A model generated the notes under the pieces. It did no database searches and was not told the DNA's origin. It worked only from the letters and a program-made list of their open reading frames with translations. Below, in pieces: positions 36,799 to 45,777 of a DNA stretch of 64,000 nucleotides. Every line of letters begins with the position of its first letter. The stretch's first letter is position 1. The stretch is from UBA2137 sp963740205 (GTDB lineage Bacteria; Pseudomonadota; Alphaproteobacteria; Micavibrionales; Micavibrionaceae). Position numbers and translations under genes: made by a program. The DNA lies in contig CAVUDD010000001.1 in NCBI GenBank assembly GCA_963740205.1, positions 62,001 through 126,000 on the forward strand, written 5' to 3'.

Positions 36799-37121
36799 TG
36801 ACACAAGCAAAAATGAAAATCAAAAAGGGCGATGAGGTTATCGTTCTAACTGGTAAGGACAAGGGTAAGACTGGTGAAGTTTTACAAGTTATTCGTGATA
36901 CGTCTCGCGTAGTTGTAACTGGCATCAATCAAGCCAAGAAACACCGTAAGACGACACAAGCCGCACCTGGTGGAATTGACACAGTTGATATGCCGATTCA
37001 CATTTCAAATGTTGCTCTTGTTGACCCTAAGGGTGGTAAGGCAACACGTGTTGGTTTCAAAACACTTAAAGATGGAAAGAAAGTTCGCGTCGCTAAGAAA
37101 TCTGGCGAAACGATCGGTTAA
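36798..37121 (+). CDS. rplX: 50S ribosomal protein L24
   Basis: A 107-residue assembly initiator with the KOW motif KKGDEVIVLTGKDKGKTGEV and the GGIDTVDMPIHISNVALVDP stretch. Coupled to rplN. Confidence 0.97.
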   Translation: MTQAKMKIKKGDEVIVLTGKDKGKTGEVLQVIRDTSRVVVTGINQAKKHRKTTQAAPGGIDTVDMPIHISNVALVDPKGGKATRVGFKTLKDGKKVRVAKKSGETIG

Positions 37122-37132
37122 CGGAGACAAAA

Positions 37133-37708
37133 ATGGCTCAGGCACAAAAGAAAACACAAGAGAAGACGCTGACTCGTTTTGAGGCGCTTTACCAAAGCCA
37201 AGTAAGAAAGGCTTTGAAGGAAAAGTTCGGCTATAAAAACGATATGGAGATCCCTGCTCTTGAGAAAATCGTAATTAACATGGGTGTTGGTGAAGCTACG
37301 CTAAACCGCGCGCATATTGATAATGCAGCTAATGATTTGGCTCTTATCTGTGGCCAGAAGCCTCTTATTACACTGGCTAAAAAGTCAAATGCCTCTTTCA
37401 AGGTGCGTGATGGAATGGCTATTGGTTGTAAGGTGACATTGCGTCGCGAGCGTATGTATGAATTTTTAGATCGTCTTATCACAATTGCGATGCCTCGTAT
37501 TCGTGACTTCCGTGGAGTGAATCCAAAAAGTTTCGATGGTCGCGGAAATTATGCAATGGGCTTGAAAGAGCACATTATATTCCCTGAAATCAATTACGAC
37601 AAAGTTGATAAGGTTCGCGGAATGGACATCATTATTTGCACAACTGCAAAGACTGATGATGAAGCAAGAGAATTACTACGTGGCTTTGATGTGCCATTTA
37701 AGAAATAA
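37133..37708 (+). CDS. rplE: 50S ribosomal protein L5
   Basis: A 191-residue 5S-rRNA-binding protein: MEIPALEKIVINMGVGEA, GQKPLITLAKKSNASFKVRD, GNYAMGLKEHIIFPEINYDK. A short Gln/Lys-rich N-terminal extension (AQAQKKTQEKTLTR) makes it about 12 residues longer than E. coli L5. Confidence 0.97.
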   Translation: MAQAQKKTQEKTLTRFEALYQSQVRKALKEKFGYKNDMEIPALEKIVINMGVGEATLNRAHIDNAANDLALICGQKPLITLAKKSNASFKVRDGMAIGCKVTLRRERMYEFLDRLITIAMPRIRDFRGVNPKSFDGRGNYAMGLKEHIIFPEINYDKVDKVRGMDIIICTTAKTDDEARELLRGFDVPFKK

Positions 37709-37733
37709 GGTTATATAGGTAAAGGAATATATT

Positions 37734-38039
37734 ATGGCTAAAGTAAGTGCTGTTCAGAGAGATTTAAAGCGTCGCAAACTTGTTAAAAAGTATGCTGATA
37801 AACGCGCTGCCTTGAAAGCAACAATCATGGACAAAACTGCAAACCCTGAAGATCGTTTTCAGGCTGCTCTTGCAATGGCTGAGCTGCCTAAGAACAGCGC
37901 TAAAATCCGTATTCGTAACCGTTGTGCTGTGACTGGTCGTCCACGCGGTTATCACAGGAAATTTAAACTTTGCCGGAATATGGTTCGCGAGCTTGGCTCT
38001 AACGGTCAGCTTCCTGGTTTAACGAAGTCAAGTTGGTAA
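37734..38039 (+). CDS. rpsN: 30S ribosomal protein S14, zinc-free form
   Basis: A 101-residue S14 of the long C-minus type: the CxxC...CxxC zinc ribbon of short S14 is absent, replaced by IRNRCAVTGRPRGYHRKFKL. Ends GLTKSSW as usual. Confidence 0.97.
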   Translation: MAKVSAVQRDLKRRKLVKKYADKRAALKATIMDKTANPEDRFQAALAMAELPKNSAKIRIRNRCAVTGRPRGYHRKFKLCRNMVRELGSNGQLPGLTKSSW

Positions 38040-38063
38040 GAAAGACAAAAGAGGATTTAGAAA

Positions 38064-38465
38064 ATGACAATGAGTGATCCCCTCGGTGATATGTTGGCCC
38101 GTATTCGTAACGGTCAAATGGCTCACAAATCAGAAATTGCTTGCCCATGGTCAAAGCATAAAGAGGCTGTATGTGCAGTTCTTAAGGATGAAGGTTACAT
38201 CAAAGACTTTAGTGTTGATGCTTCAGATGAAAAGAAGAAGTCACTTACAATTTCTTTGAAATATGACGAAGTTGGTCAAGGCGCTATCCGTGAAATGCAC
38301 CGTGTGTCAAAACCTGGCCGTCGCGTATATAGCAATGTTGGCGAAATGCCACGTTACTATAATGGTTTGGGCGTAACAGTTGTTTCAACACCACATGGTG
38401 TGATGTCAGATAATAAGGCGCGCTCCGAAAACGTTGGTGGCGAGGTTCTGTGCAAGATATTCTAA
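38064..38465 (+). CDS. rpsH: 30S ribosomal protein S8
   Basis: A 133-residue central-domain protein: MSDPLGDMLARIRNGQMAHK, RVSKPGRRVYSNVGEMPRYYNGLG and VVSTPHGVMSDNKARSENVGGEVLCKIF. ATG 38070 (MSDPL) is an equally good start. In other bacteria S8 represses the spc operon. Confidence 0.97.
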   Translation: MTMSDPLGDMLARIRNGQMAHKSEIACPWSKHKEAVCAVLKDEGYIKDFSVDASDEKKKSLTISLKYDEVGQGAIREMHRVSKPGRRVYSNVGEMPRYYNGLGVTVVSTPHGVMSDNKARSENVGGEVLCKIF

Positions 38466-38510
38466 GAATATCTTTATAAAGAATTTTTGAAAGTAATATG
38501 GTGAAGAACG

Positions 38511-39044
38511 ATGTCTAGAATTGGAAAAAACCCTGTAGCGATACCTGATGGTGTTACACCAGAAATCAGTGGTCAGCTCGTTAAAGTTAAAGGACCTAAA
38601 GGCGAATTGTCTTTTAAGGTGCATGACGACGTGTCTGTGAAGATGGAAGATGGACAAATTGTTCTTGCTCCAAAGTCACAAAGTCAGACTGCTCGTCAGA
38701 TTTGGCCAACTTGTCGCACTCGCGTTAACAACCTTGTTATAGGTGTTACAGAAGGCTACAAAAAAGACTTGGAAATTAAGGGTGTTGGTTACCGTGCTAA
38801 TCTTCAGGGCAAGACACTTGTATTGTCTCTTGGATACTCACACGAAGTTAAGTACGAAGTGCCTGAAGGTATCGAAGTAACAGTTGAAAAGCAGACTGAA
38901 TTGTCAGTGATTGGAATTGATAAACAACGCGTTGGACAAGTTGCTGCAGAGATACGCCAATTCCGTAAGCCTGAGCCATACAAAGGTAAGGGTATACGTT
39001 ACAAAGACGAATACATTATGATGAAAGAAGGAAAGAAGAAGTAA
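38511..39044 (+). CDS. rplF: 50S ribosomal protein L6
   Basis: A 177-residue sarcin-ricin-loop neighbour. SRIGKNPVAIPDGVTPEISG, LVIGVTEGYKKDLEIKGVGYR and KPEPYKGKGIRYKDEYI are all present. Confidence 0.98.
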   Translation: MSRIGKNPVAIPDGVTPEISGQLVKVKGPKGELSFKVHDDVSVKMEDGQIVLAPKSQSQTARQIWPTCRTRVNNLVIGVTEGYKKDLEIKGVGYRANLQGKTLVLSLGYSHEVKYEVPEGIEVTVEKQTELSVIGIDKQRVGQVAAEIRQFRKPEPYKGKGIRYKDEYIMMKEGKKK

Positions 39045-39078
39045 TCAAAATACTTCATGCTTTTAAAGGGATAAAACG

Positions 39079-39444
39079 ATGGCTAAAAACGAAACAAATG
39101 CTCAAAGACGTGCTCGCCGTGTGCGCGCAAAGTTGTCCAAGATTAACAAGGCTGGTTTGCCACGCTTAAGCGTCAACCGCTCTGCGCGTCAGATATCTGC
39201 GCAGATTATTGATGATGTGAAAGGCGTAACACTTGTTGCTGCGTCTTCGTTGGACACAAGTCTCAAAGGTAAAGCTAAAACGGGTTCAAATGTAGATGCT
39301 GCTATGCAGGTCGGTAAACTAGTAGCAGAGCGCGCAAAAAAAGCAGGCGTTGAAAACGTAATGTTTGATCGTGGTTCATATCTATTTCATGGTCGTGTGA
39401 AAGCATTGGCCGATGCAGCCCGCGAAGGTGGATTAAAGTTTTAA
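39079..39444 (+). CDS. rplR: 50S ribosomal protein L18
   Basis: A 121-residue 5S rRNA partner: AQRRARRVRAKLSKINKAG, RLSVNRSARQISAQIIDD, FDRGSYLFHGRVKALADAAR, ending EGGLKF. Confidence 0.97.
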   Translation: MAKNETNAQRRARRVRAKLSKINKAGLPRLSVNRSARQISAQIIDDVKGVTLVAASSLDTSLKGKAKTGSNVDAAMQVGKLVAERAKKAGVENVMFDRGSYLFHGRVKALADAAREGGLKF

Positions 39445-39480
39445 TAAATCGGAAGCCCAGAAAACTATTAGGAAATTAAA

Positions 39481-40035
39481 ATGGCACGTAACGAACAAAG
39501 ACAAACAGAAGAACAGAGCGACATCACAGAACGCCTCGTCGGCATTAACCGTGTTGCAAAGGTTGTGAAAGGTGGACGTCGTTTCGGTTTTGCAGCCTTG
39601 ATGATTGTTGGAGATCAAAAAGGTCGTATCGGTACTGGCCACAGTAAAGCTAAAGAAGTGCCTGATGCTATCAAAAAGGCTGCGCAACAAGCGCGTAACA
39701 GCATGATACGTATTCCTCTTCGTGAAGGTCGTACATTACATCATGATGTTGCGGGTCGTTCAGGTGCTGGTCGTGTGTATTTACGCTCAGCCCCTCCAGG
39801 TACAGGTATTATCGCAGGTGGTCCTTTGCGTGCAATTTTTGAAGCGCTTGGCATTCAGGACGTAGTTGCGAAATCTATTGGTTCGTCCAATCCATACAAC
39901 ATGGTTAACGCTACATTTGATGCATTAAGCAAAATCCAGAGCCCTCGTCACATTGCTAGCCGTCGTGGCAAAAAAGTGGGTGACATTGTTTCTAACCGCA
40001 GTGATGCGTCGACTATGGTTGAAGATACGGAGTAA
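39481..40035 (+). CDS. rpsE: 30S ribosomal protein S5
   Basis: A 184-residue decoding-fidelity protein: ITERLVGINRVAKVVKGGRR, FAALMIVGDQKGRIGTGHSK, VYLRSAPPGTGIIAGGPLRA. The spectinomycin-interacting loop around VVKGGRRFGF is normal. Confidence 0.97.
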   Translation: MARNEQRQTEEQSDITERLVGINRVAKVVKGGRRFGFAALMIVGDQKGRIGTGHSKAKEVPDAIKKAAQQARNSMIRIPLREGRTLHHDVAGRSGAGRVYLRSAPPGTGIIAGGPLRAIFEALGIQDVVAKSIGSSNPYNMVNATFDALSKIQSPRHIASRRGKKVGDIVSNRSDASTMVEDTE

Positions 40036-40040
40036 GAATT

Positions 40041-40334
40041 ATGGCTGAAGAAAAGAAAAAACCAGCAGCAGCGAAAAAGGCTCCAGCTAAAAAAGCTGAA
40101 AGCAAGCCTGCGGCAAAGAAAACAACAACTGAGAAGAAAAAGCCGTCAGGTAAAACAGTGACTGTCCGTCAGACTGGAAGCCCTATTGGTCGTAAAGCTT
40201 ATCAGAAGAATACTCTAATCGGTTTGGGTTTGAACCGTATCGGTAGAGTATCAACACTTGAGGACACACCTTCAGTGCGTGGAATGATTGCTACTGTTGC
40301 TCATCTTGTAAAAGTAGAAGACGAAGCAGCGTAG
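40041..40334 (+). CDS. rpmD: 50S ribosomal protein L30 with a Lys/Ala-rich N-terminal extension
   Basis: The L30 domain occupies only residues 38-97: KTVTVRQTGSPIGRKAYQ, NTLIGLGLNRIGRVSTLEDT and GMIATVAHLVKVED. It is preceded by about 37 residues of AAAKKAPAKKAESKPAAKK type. L30 is usually about 60 residues. The start five bases after rpsE fits coupled translation. Confidence 0.94.
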   Translation: MAEEKKKPAAAKKAPAKKAESKPAAKKTTTEKKKPSGKTVTVRQTGSPIGRKAYQKNTLIGLGLNRIGRVSTLEDTPSVRGMIATVAHLVKVEDEAA

Positions 40335-40366
40335 AAAAGATTTAAGAGAGTTTTAGGAGAAATCTC

Positions 40367-40924
40367 ATGAAATTGAACGAATTACAGCCTAAAGAAGGAT
40401 CACAAAAGGACCGCATGCGTGTTGGTCGTGGTATCGGTTCTGGTAAAGGTAAAACAGCTGGTCGTGGTGTTAAAGGTCAAAAGTCACGCTCAGGTGTATC
40501 CATTAACGGTTTCGAGGGTGGTCAAATGCCCTTGTACCAACGTATGCCTAAGCGTGGATTTAACAATCCTTTTGCGAAAGACTACACAACATTGACACTT
40601 CGTCGTCTGCAAGAAGCATTGGACACTAAGAGAATAGATGGCAAAAAGGCTATTGACGAAAAGGCTCTTGTAGAGGCTCGCGTTGTACGTCGTGCAGGTA
40701 AAGATGGTATCCGTCTTCTTGCCACAGGTACATTGAAAGACAAAGTTACTTTGACACTTGCTAGCGCTACAAAGTCTGCTGTTGAAGCTGTCGAGAAAGC
40801 TGGCGGAAAAGTTACACTTACTCAGGAAGATAGAAAGCCTCTTGAGAAAGGCGTTAAGAAGGACGGCAAGGAAGAGACATCACGTCTTGAAAAGAAAGCC
40901 AAGACCAAAAAAGACGCTAAGTAG
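40367..40924 (+). CDS. rplO: 50S ribosomal protein L15 with a basic C-terminal extension
   Basis: LNELQPKEGSQKDRMRVGRG, SGKGKTAGRGVKGQKSRSG and the later GGQMPLYQRMPKRGFNN are typical. After residue 155 it adds a Lys-rich tail (RLEKKAKTKKDAK), total 185 residues against about 145. It ends the spc operon block before an intrinsic terminator. Confidence 0.96.
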   Translation: MKLNELQPKEGSQKDRMRVGRGIGSGKGKTAGRGVKGQKSRSGVSINGFEGGQMPLYQRMPKRGFNNPFAKDYTTLTLRRLQEALDTKRIDGKKAIDEKALVEARVVRRAGKDGIRLLATGTLKDKVTLTLASATKSAVEAVEKAGGKVTLTQEDRKPLEKGVKKDGKEETSRLEKKAKTKKDAK

Positions 40925-40946
40925 TTTTTTTAAAATTTAAGAATTT

Positions 40947-40974
40947 AAAAAAGCGGCCTTTGGGTCGTTTTTTT
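40947..40974 (+). terminator. Intrinsic terminator after rplO
   Basis: AAAAAAGCGGCC-tttg-GGTCGTTTTTTT: six GC/GU pairs extended by A-T pairs, then a T-run. It separates rplO from the unrecognised gene and secY. Confidence 0.75.
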
Positions 40975-40975
40975 A

Positions 40976-41004
40976 TTGACTAAAATCAAGTATTTCCATA
41001 TTGT
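40976..41004 (+). promoter_or_regulatory. Promoter giving a leaderless mRNA for the gene at 41011
   Basis: TTGACT (40976-40981) and TATTGT (40999-41004) are 17 bases apart. Transcription should begin about 7 bases after the -10 box, that is at the ATG 41011. No Shine-Dalgarno sequence precedes it. Confidence 0.6.
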
Positions 41005-41010
41005 CTGGCC

Positions 41011-41586
41011 ATGTTTTCAAGAAAGAATAATCAAGACGAAGGTGTTAAGACTTTTTGGAGTGGTCGCTTGCCTGAAGCTTCTCAAAAAAGCGCAACGCCG
41101 CGCCAATTTAGACATGCTTTAAGGGGCGGGTCTAAATTAGGTCGGCATTTTAGCGAAGCCAGCAGTATCTTGGCGTCCTTATCAAAAGAACAAATCGAAA
41201 ATGAATTGTTTACAAAAGTCTTTGCTGATTTTTATAGGAGGCAGGATACACCGGCTTTATCGAATGTTGAGGCGCATCGTCTGATTTCTATGATAATTAA
41301 AAATGATAGTTTTTTGAGTGTCCTTAATGAGCAAGGTTTGGAAATAGAGCTTGTTAAAGATGATGAATCAAGCGCGCGAGACGGCTTCATTCTAGTAAAA
41401 GATAAACATACTGGGCGCGTAAGAGAAATTAATGTTGAATATATAGGTTCTCCAGGTACTTACCTTTTTCGTACAGAATGCCTTCCACGTTTTCCAGGCA
41501 AAATACCAGAACAGCTTGATCCTTGTGAGAAAATAATTCCACCACAAGACGGTTCTGTATTTTCATACTATTTGAATCGTTTTTAA
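41011..41586 (+). CDS. Unrecognised 191-residue protein between rplO and secY
   Basis: I do not recognise a family. The protein is soluble, with a polar Ser/Arg-rich N-terminus (MFSRKNNQDEGVKTFWSGRL), a helical middle (ASSILASLSKEQIENELFTK, VEAHRLISMIIKNDSFL) and a C-terminal beta-like part (DGFILVKDKHTGRVREINVE, YIGSPGTYLFRTECLPRF). No signal peptide or membrane segment. It lies between the rplO terminator and secY in a position normally free of genes and has its own promoter. A small hairpin (AGGATAAcTTATCCT, 41587-41601) follows. Confidence 0.72.
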   Translation: MFSRKNNQDEGVKTFWSGRLPEASQKSATPRQFRHALRGGSKLGRHFSEASSILASLSKEQIENELFTKVFADFYRRQDTPALSNVEAHRLISMIIKNDSFLSVLNEQGLEIELVKDDESSARDGFILVKDKHTGRVREINVEYIGSPGTYLFRTECLPRFPGKIPEQLDPCEKIIPPQDGSVFSYYLNRF

Positions 41587-41678
41587 AGGATAACTTATCC
41601 TAAAGAGTCTTGAAACTCTGTCCAAACTCGTCTATCCAAGTAGCTTGTTACATTTATAAGTTAAAGAGATAGGTTTTC

Positions 41679-43037
41679 ATGTCCTCAGCAGTTGAACAAC
41701 TTGCAAAGAACGCTAACTTTGGCGCCTTTTCAAAAGCCACAGAACTTAAAAGACGTATTCTTTTCGTTCTCGGTGCACTTCTTGTCTATCGTTTAGGGAC
41801 GTATATTCCTGTTCCTGGTATCGACCCACATGTTTGGAATGACATTTTCGACCAAAAAAGTGGCGGAATTCTAGATATGTTCAACCTGTTTTCAGGTGGG
41901 GCGTTGGAGAGGATGACAATCTTTGCCTTAAACATCATGCCTTATATCTCTGCCTCTATTATTATGCAGTTAGCATCGGCTATGGTTCCTAAGATTGAAG
42001 CCATGAAAAAAGAGGGTGAATCTGGGCGTACAAAGATTAATCAGTATACTCGTTATCTGACCGTTTTATTGGCGACTGTTCAGGCGTATGGATTGGCTGT
42101 GGGGCTTGAAAATCTACAGGGATCTACTGGCTCGGCAGTTATTGACCCAGGTATGTTCTTCCGCTTATCTACTGTCATAACCATTGTTGGGGGAACCGTG
42201 TTCCTTATGTGGTTAGGTGAGCAAATCACAGCGCGCGGTATTGGAAACGGTATCTCTTTGATTATCTTTGCTGGTATTGTTGCTGAATTGCCAAGAGCTT
42301 TTGTTTCAACATTGGAGCTTGGTCGTGAAGGTCAATTTAATGTGTTAGAACTTGGCCTTATCTTTGCTCTTATCCTTGGAATTATTGCTTTTATCGTCTT
42401 TATGGAGCGTGCTCACAGACGCGTAGTGGTTCAGTATCCAAAACGACAAATGGGTAATCAGATGTCTATGGGGGATACTAACTTCATCCCACTTAAGCTA
42501 AACACAGCGGGCGTTATTCCTCCAATCTTTGCCTCATCACTTCTATTGCTACCTTTAACAATAGTTGGATTTGCCGGTGCTGAAGGTGGTGATTTTACAG
42601 CTGCTATTGCCAGATACCTCGCTCATGGAGCGCCTTTGTACATGATCTTGTATGGTGGTTTAATCGCGTTCTTCTGTTTCTTTTATACAGCGATTGTATT
42701 TAACCCAGAAGAAAATGCGGAAATGCTCCGTAAGAACGGTGGTTTCATTCCAGGTATTCGTCCGGGCAAACAAACAAGTGATCACCTCGACCATGTGATG
42801 ACGCGTGTTACGACTATTGGTGCAGCCTATCTGGTGTTTATCTGTATATTGCCAGAATTGTTGATTTCAAAATATGCTCTGCCATTTTACTTTGGTGGTA
42901 CATCCTTGCTGATTGTTGTGTCGGTTACATTGGATACTGTTGGCCAGATCCACTCGCATTTAATCGCTCATCAATATGAAGGGTTAATTAAGAAAACCAA
43001 TCTAAAGGGTAAAAAGAGAAGGACTCGTCGCAGATGA
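41679..43037 (+). CDS. secY: Preprotein translocase subunit SecY
   Basis: The 452-residue, ten-helix channel of the Sec translocon. LGTYIPVPGIDP, the GGALERMTIFALNIMPYISA plug-region block, and the cytoplasmic VQYPKRQMG / NPEENAEMLRKNGGFIPGIRPG loops are intact. The C-terminus is basic (KGKKRRTRRR). The stop overlaps the adk ATG (ATGA). Confidence 0.98.
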   Translation: MSSAVEQLAKNANFGAFSKATELKRRILFVLGALLVYRLGTYIPVPGIDPHVWNDIFDQKSGGILDMFNLFSGGALERMTIFALNIMPYISASIIMQLASAMVPKIEAMKKEGESGRTKINQYTRYLTVLLATVQAYGLAVGLENLQGSTGSAVIDPGMFFRLSTVITIVGGTVFLMWLGEQITARGIGNGISLIIFAGIVAELPRAFVSTLELGREGQFNVLELGLIFALILGIIAFIVFMERAHRRVVVQYPKRQMGNQMSMGDTNFIPLKLNTAGVIPPIFASSLLLLPLTIVGFAGAEGGDFTAAIARYLAHGAPLYMILYGGLIAFFCFFYTAIVFNPEENAEMLRKNGGFIPGIRPGKQTSDHLDHVMTRVTTIGAAYLVFICILPELLISKYALPFYFGGTSLLIVVSVTLDTVGQIHSHLIAHQYEGLIKKTNLKGKKRRTRRR

Positions 43038-43609
43038 ATATTATTCTTTTTGGACCTCCAGGTGCAGGTAAAGGTACGCAAGCTAAAAAACTGGAAAGTC
43101 TTTACGGTTATAAACATCTCTCTACTGGCGATATGTTGCGCGCTCAAATCGCGCAAGGCACACCTCTTGGCCTTAAAGCCAAAGAAGTTATGGATAGAGG
43201 AGAGCTAGTCTCGGACGATATCGTAATTGGTATGATTAAATCATACATTGACGCTGGCGAATGCTTAAGGGGTGCGGTATTTGATGGTTTTCCTAGAACC
43301 GAGGCACAAGCAGTCGCCTTGGACAATATGCTTGATCAGTGTGAACAGGGCATTGATATCGTTGTAGAGATAGATGTTAATGATGAAATTCTCATTGGAC
43401 GCATTCTTAAGCGTGCTGAAGAAGAAGGTCGCGGCGATGATAATGTTGAGGCATTTAAAACAAGACTTGCAGCTTACCGAGCTTATTCAGGTGAGGTTTT
43501 GCCTTATTATAAGGAAAGAAACCTGCACACACGCATAGATGGAATGGGTTCGATTGAAGAGGTTAAAGAGGCACTTCAAAATACCCTTGATAAATCCCAA
43601 GTAGCCTAA
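43034..43609 (+). CDS. adk: Adenylate kinase, short-lid form
   Basis: Catalyses ATP + AMP = 2 ADP. The P-loop is GPPGAGKGTQA; HLSTGDMLRAQI and VFDGFPRTEAQA bind AMP. At 191 residues it lacks the long zinc LID: RILKRAEEEGRGDDN connects directly, as in many alphaproteobacteria. Four-base overlap with secY. Confidence 0.97.
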   Translation: MNIILFGPPGAGKGTQAKKLESLYGYKHLSTGDMLRAQIAQGTPLGLKAKEVMDRGELVSDDIVIGMIKSYIDAGECLRGAVFDGFPRTEAQAVALDNMLDQCEQGIDIVVEIDVNDEILIGRILKRAEEEGRGDDNVEAFKTRLAAYRAYSGEVLPYYKERNLHTRIDGMGSIEEVKEALQNTLDKSQVA

Positions 43610-43806
43610 TGGTTGCTTAGGTTTTCAGCCCTTTAAAAACATTGCTTTTTTCTATTGACAGGTTTGCATGAATGCCTATACTGCGCCAGACTTCGCGTGA
43701 AAGCTTGATTTCATGCGTGTTATTGGCTTACAAACCGGAGATTTCCAGCCTTGCAGGCGAAATTAATACGGTTTGGTTTGAAATTTTTAACACTAAGGAG
43801 AAGCAT

Positions 43807-44178
43807 ATGGCTCGTATTGCGGGTGTAAATGTTCCTGATAATAAACGCATTACTATTGCTCTGACCTATATACATGGGATCGGACGCACAATGGCTCGTC
43901 AAATCTGTGCGGCTACAGGCCTCGACTTCACACGTCGTATGAAGGATTTGACCGAGGATGAACTCAACTCAATTCGTAAAGAAATTGAAACAGATAAATA
44001 CCTTATAGAAGGTGAGCGTCGTCGTGAAGTTTCAATGAATATCAAACGTTTGATGGATATGGGTTGCTACCGTGGACTGCGTCACCGTAAGGGGATTACT
44101 GTTCGTGGTCAAAACACTCGTACAAATGCCAGAACTCGTAAGGGTCCTGCCAAACCAATCGCTGGTAAGAAGAAATAG
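43807..44178 (+). CDS. rpsM: 30S ribosomal protein S13
   Basis: A 123-residue head protein: ARIAGVNVPDNKRITIALTY, GIGRTMARQICAATGLD, RGLRHRKGITVRGQNTRTNA. ATG 43807 follows AAGGAGAAGCAT; the frame is open to 43672 but the upstream residues are not S13. Confidence 0.97.
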   Translation: MARIAGVNVPDNKRITIALTYIHGIGRTMARQICAATGLDFTRRMKDLTEDELNSIRKEIETDKYLIEGERRREVSMNIKRLMDMGCYRGLRHRKGITVRGQNTRTNARTRKGPAKPIAGKKK

Positions 44179-44191
44179 GGGAGGCTGAACA

Positions 44192-44575
44192 ATGGCAAGA
44201 GCACCACAAAAGAAAAAAGTTAAAAAGAATATTGTTGAAGGTACGGCTTATATCGTGGCTACTTTTAACAACACTCTTATCACAATCACAGACAAGCAAG
44301 GAAACACAGTTTCATGGTCGTCTGCTGGAACTATGGGCTTTAAAGGCTCACGTAAATCCACACCGTTTGCTGCCCAAATGGCTGCAGAAGATGCTGGTCG
44401 TAAGGCACAAGAACATGGACTTAAGGAACTTGATGTAAACGTGAAGGGACCTGGTAATGGTCGTGAATCAGCATTACGTGCCTTGGGTGCAGCAGGATTT
44501 ACAATCAAATCAATCGTGGATACTACACCAATTCCACATAATGGAGTGAGACCCTCCAAGCGCCGTCGCGTTTAG
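44192..44575 (+). CDS. rpsK: 30S ribosomal protein S11
   Basis: A 127-residue platform protein: GTAYIVATFNNTLITITDKQ, GFKGSRKSTPFAAQMAAEDA, and the C-terminal TPIPHNGVRPSKRRRV. Confidence 0.98.
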   Translation: MARAPQKKKVKKNIVEGTAYIVATFNNTLITITDKQGNTVSWSSAGTMGFKGSRKSTPFAAQMAAEDAGRKAQEHGLKELDVNVKGPGNGRESALRALGAAGFTIKSIVDTTPIPHNGVRPSKRRRV

Positions 44576-44619
44576 TATTAGGTCGCGAATTTAAGGATAG
44601 TTGAAAGGAAAAAAGAGAT

Positions 44620-45648
44620 ATGTTGAACATTAACAAAAACTGGCTAGAGCCAATCAAACCAAACAGCATCGATATTACAAACGAGAAGAATAACCAGTTC
44701 AGTGCGAAACTTATTCTTCAGCCGTTCGAGCGTGGGTTTGGTCTGACACTTGGTAATGCTCTAAGACGTATTCTTCTTTCCTCTATCCAAGGTGCCGCCG
44801 TTACTGCGGTTCAAATTGATGGTGTTATGCATGAATTCTCCTCTATCGAAGGTGTTCGTGAAGACGTAACAGACATTATCTTGAACATTAAAGCACTATC
44901 AGTGCGTATGCATGCTGATGGTCCTAAGAAAATGCGTTTGAAGGTTGATGGTCCATGTGAAGTGACTGCAGCCCAGATCGAAGCTGGTGCAGATATCGAA
45001 ATCATGAACCCTGACTTGGTTCTATGCACATTGGATAAAGGCGCTAGCCTAAATATGGAATTGACTGTGAATACTGGTAAAGGTTACATGCCTGCATCAC
45101 AAAACAGACCAGAAGAAGCTCCGGTCGGACTTATTCCTGTTGACTCTGTTTTTTCACCAGTTCGCAAAGTAACATATGAAGTTGAAGATACTCGCGTTGG
45201 TCAGGTAACTGATTACGATAAATTGACACTTCACGTTGAAACAAATGGTGTTGTAACTCCTGAAGATGCGGTCGCATTTGCTGCACGTATCCTTCAAGAG
45301 CAACTTCAAGTTTTCATCAACTTTGAAGAGCCTAAAGAAGCTCAAAAAGAAGAAGAGGAAGAAGTTCTTCCATTCAACCGTAATCTTCTTCGTAAAGTTG
45401 AAGAGCTTGAATTGTCAGTTCGTTCAGCTAACTGCTTGAAGAATGATAACATTGTTTACATAGGTGATTTGGTCCAAAAATCAGAAGCAGATATGCTTCG
45501 CACACCAAACTTTGGTCGTAAATCATTGAATGAAATCAAAGAAGTTTTAACTCAGATGGGTCTTCACCTAGGTATGGAAGCCGAAGGCTGGCCACCTGAG
45601 AATATTGATGAGCTTATTAGCAAAGTGGAAGACCCATTCAGCGCATAA
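44620..45648 (+). CDS. rpoA: RNA polymerase alpha subunit
   Basis: A 342-residue assembly platform of RNA polymerase. The N-terminal domain has QPFERGFGLTLGNALRRILL and the C-terminal DNA/activator-binding domain has LELSVRSANCLKNDNIVYIG and TPNFGRKSLNEIKEVL. A short acidic linker (EEEEEVLPFN) joins them. Confidence 0.98.
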   Translation: MLNINKNWLEPIKPNSIDITNEKNNQFSAKLILQPFERGFGLTLGNALRRILLSSIQGAAVTAVQIDGVMHEFSSIEGVREDVTDIILNIKALSVRMHADGPKKMRLKVDGPCEVTAAQIEAGADIEIMNPDLVLCTLDKGASLNMELTVNTGKGYMPASQNRPEEAPVGLIPVDSVFSPVRKVTYEVEDTRVGQVTDYDKLTLHVETNGVVTPEDAVAFAARILQEQLQVFINFEEPKEAQKEEEEEVLPFNRNLLRKVEELELSVRSANCLKNDNIVYIGDLVQKSEADMLRTPNFGRKSLNEIKEVLTQMGLHLGMEAEGWPPENIDELISKVEDPFSA

Positions 45649-45777
45649 GTTTAATCTATTAATCAAGGACGCTGTTGTCCGACCAGCTTTCTAACTCATA
45701 CATTCGGGTGGTTGCGCTGGCTAAGTAAAATGGTTTCACCCGATTGAGGCCGCAGTTTAAGAAGAAAAGGATGAGTT

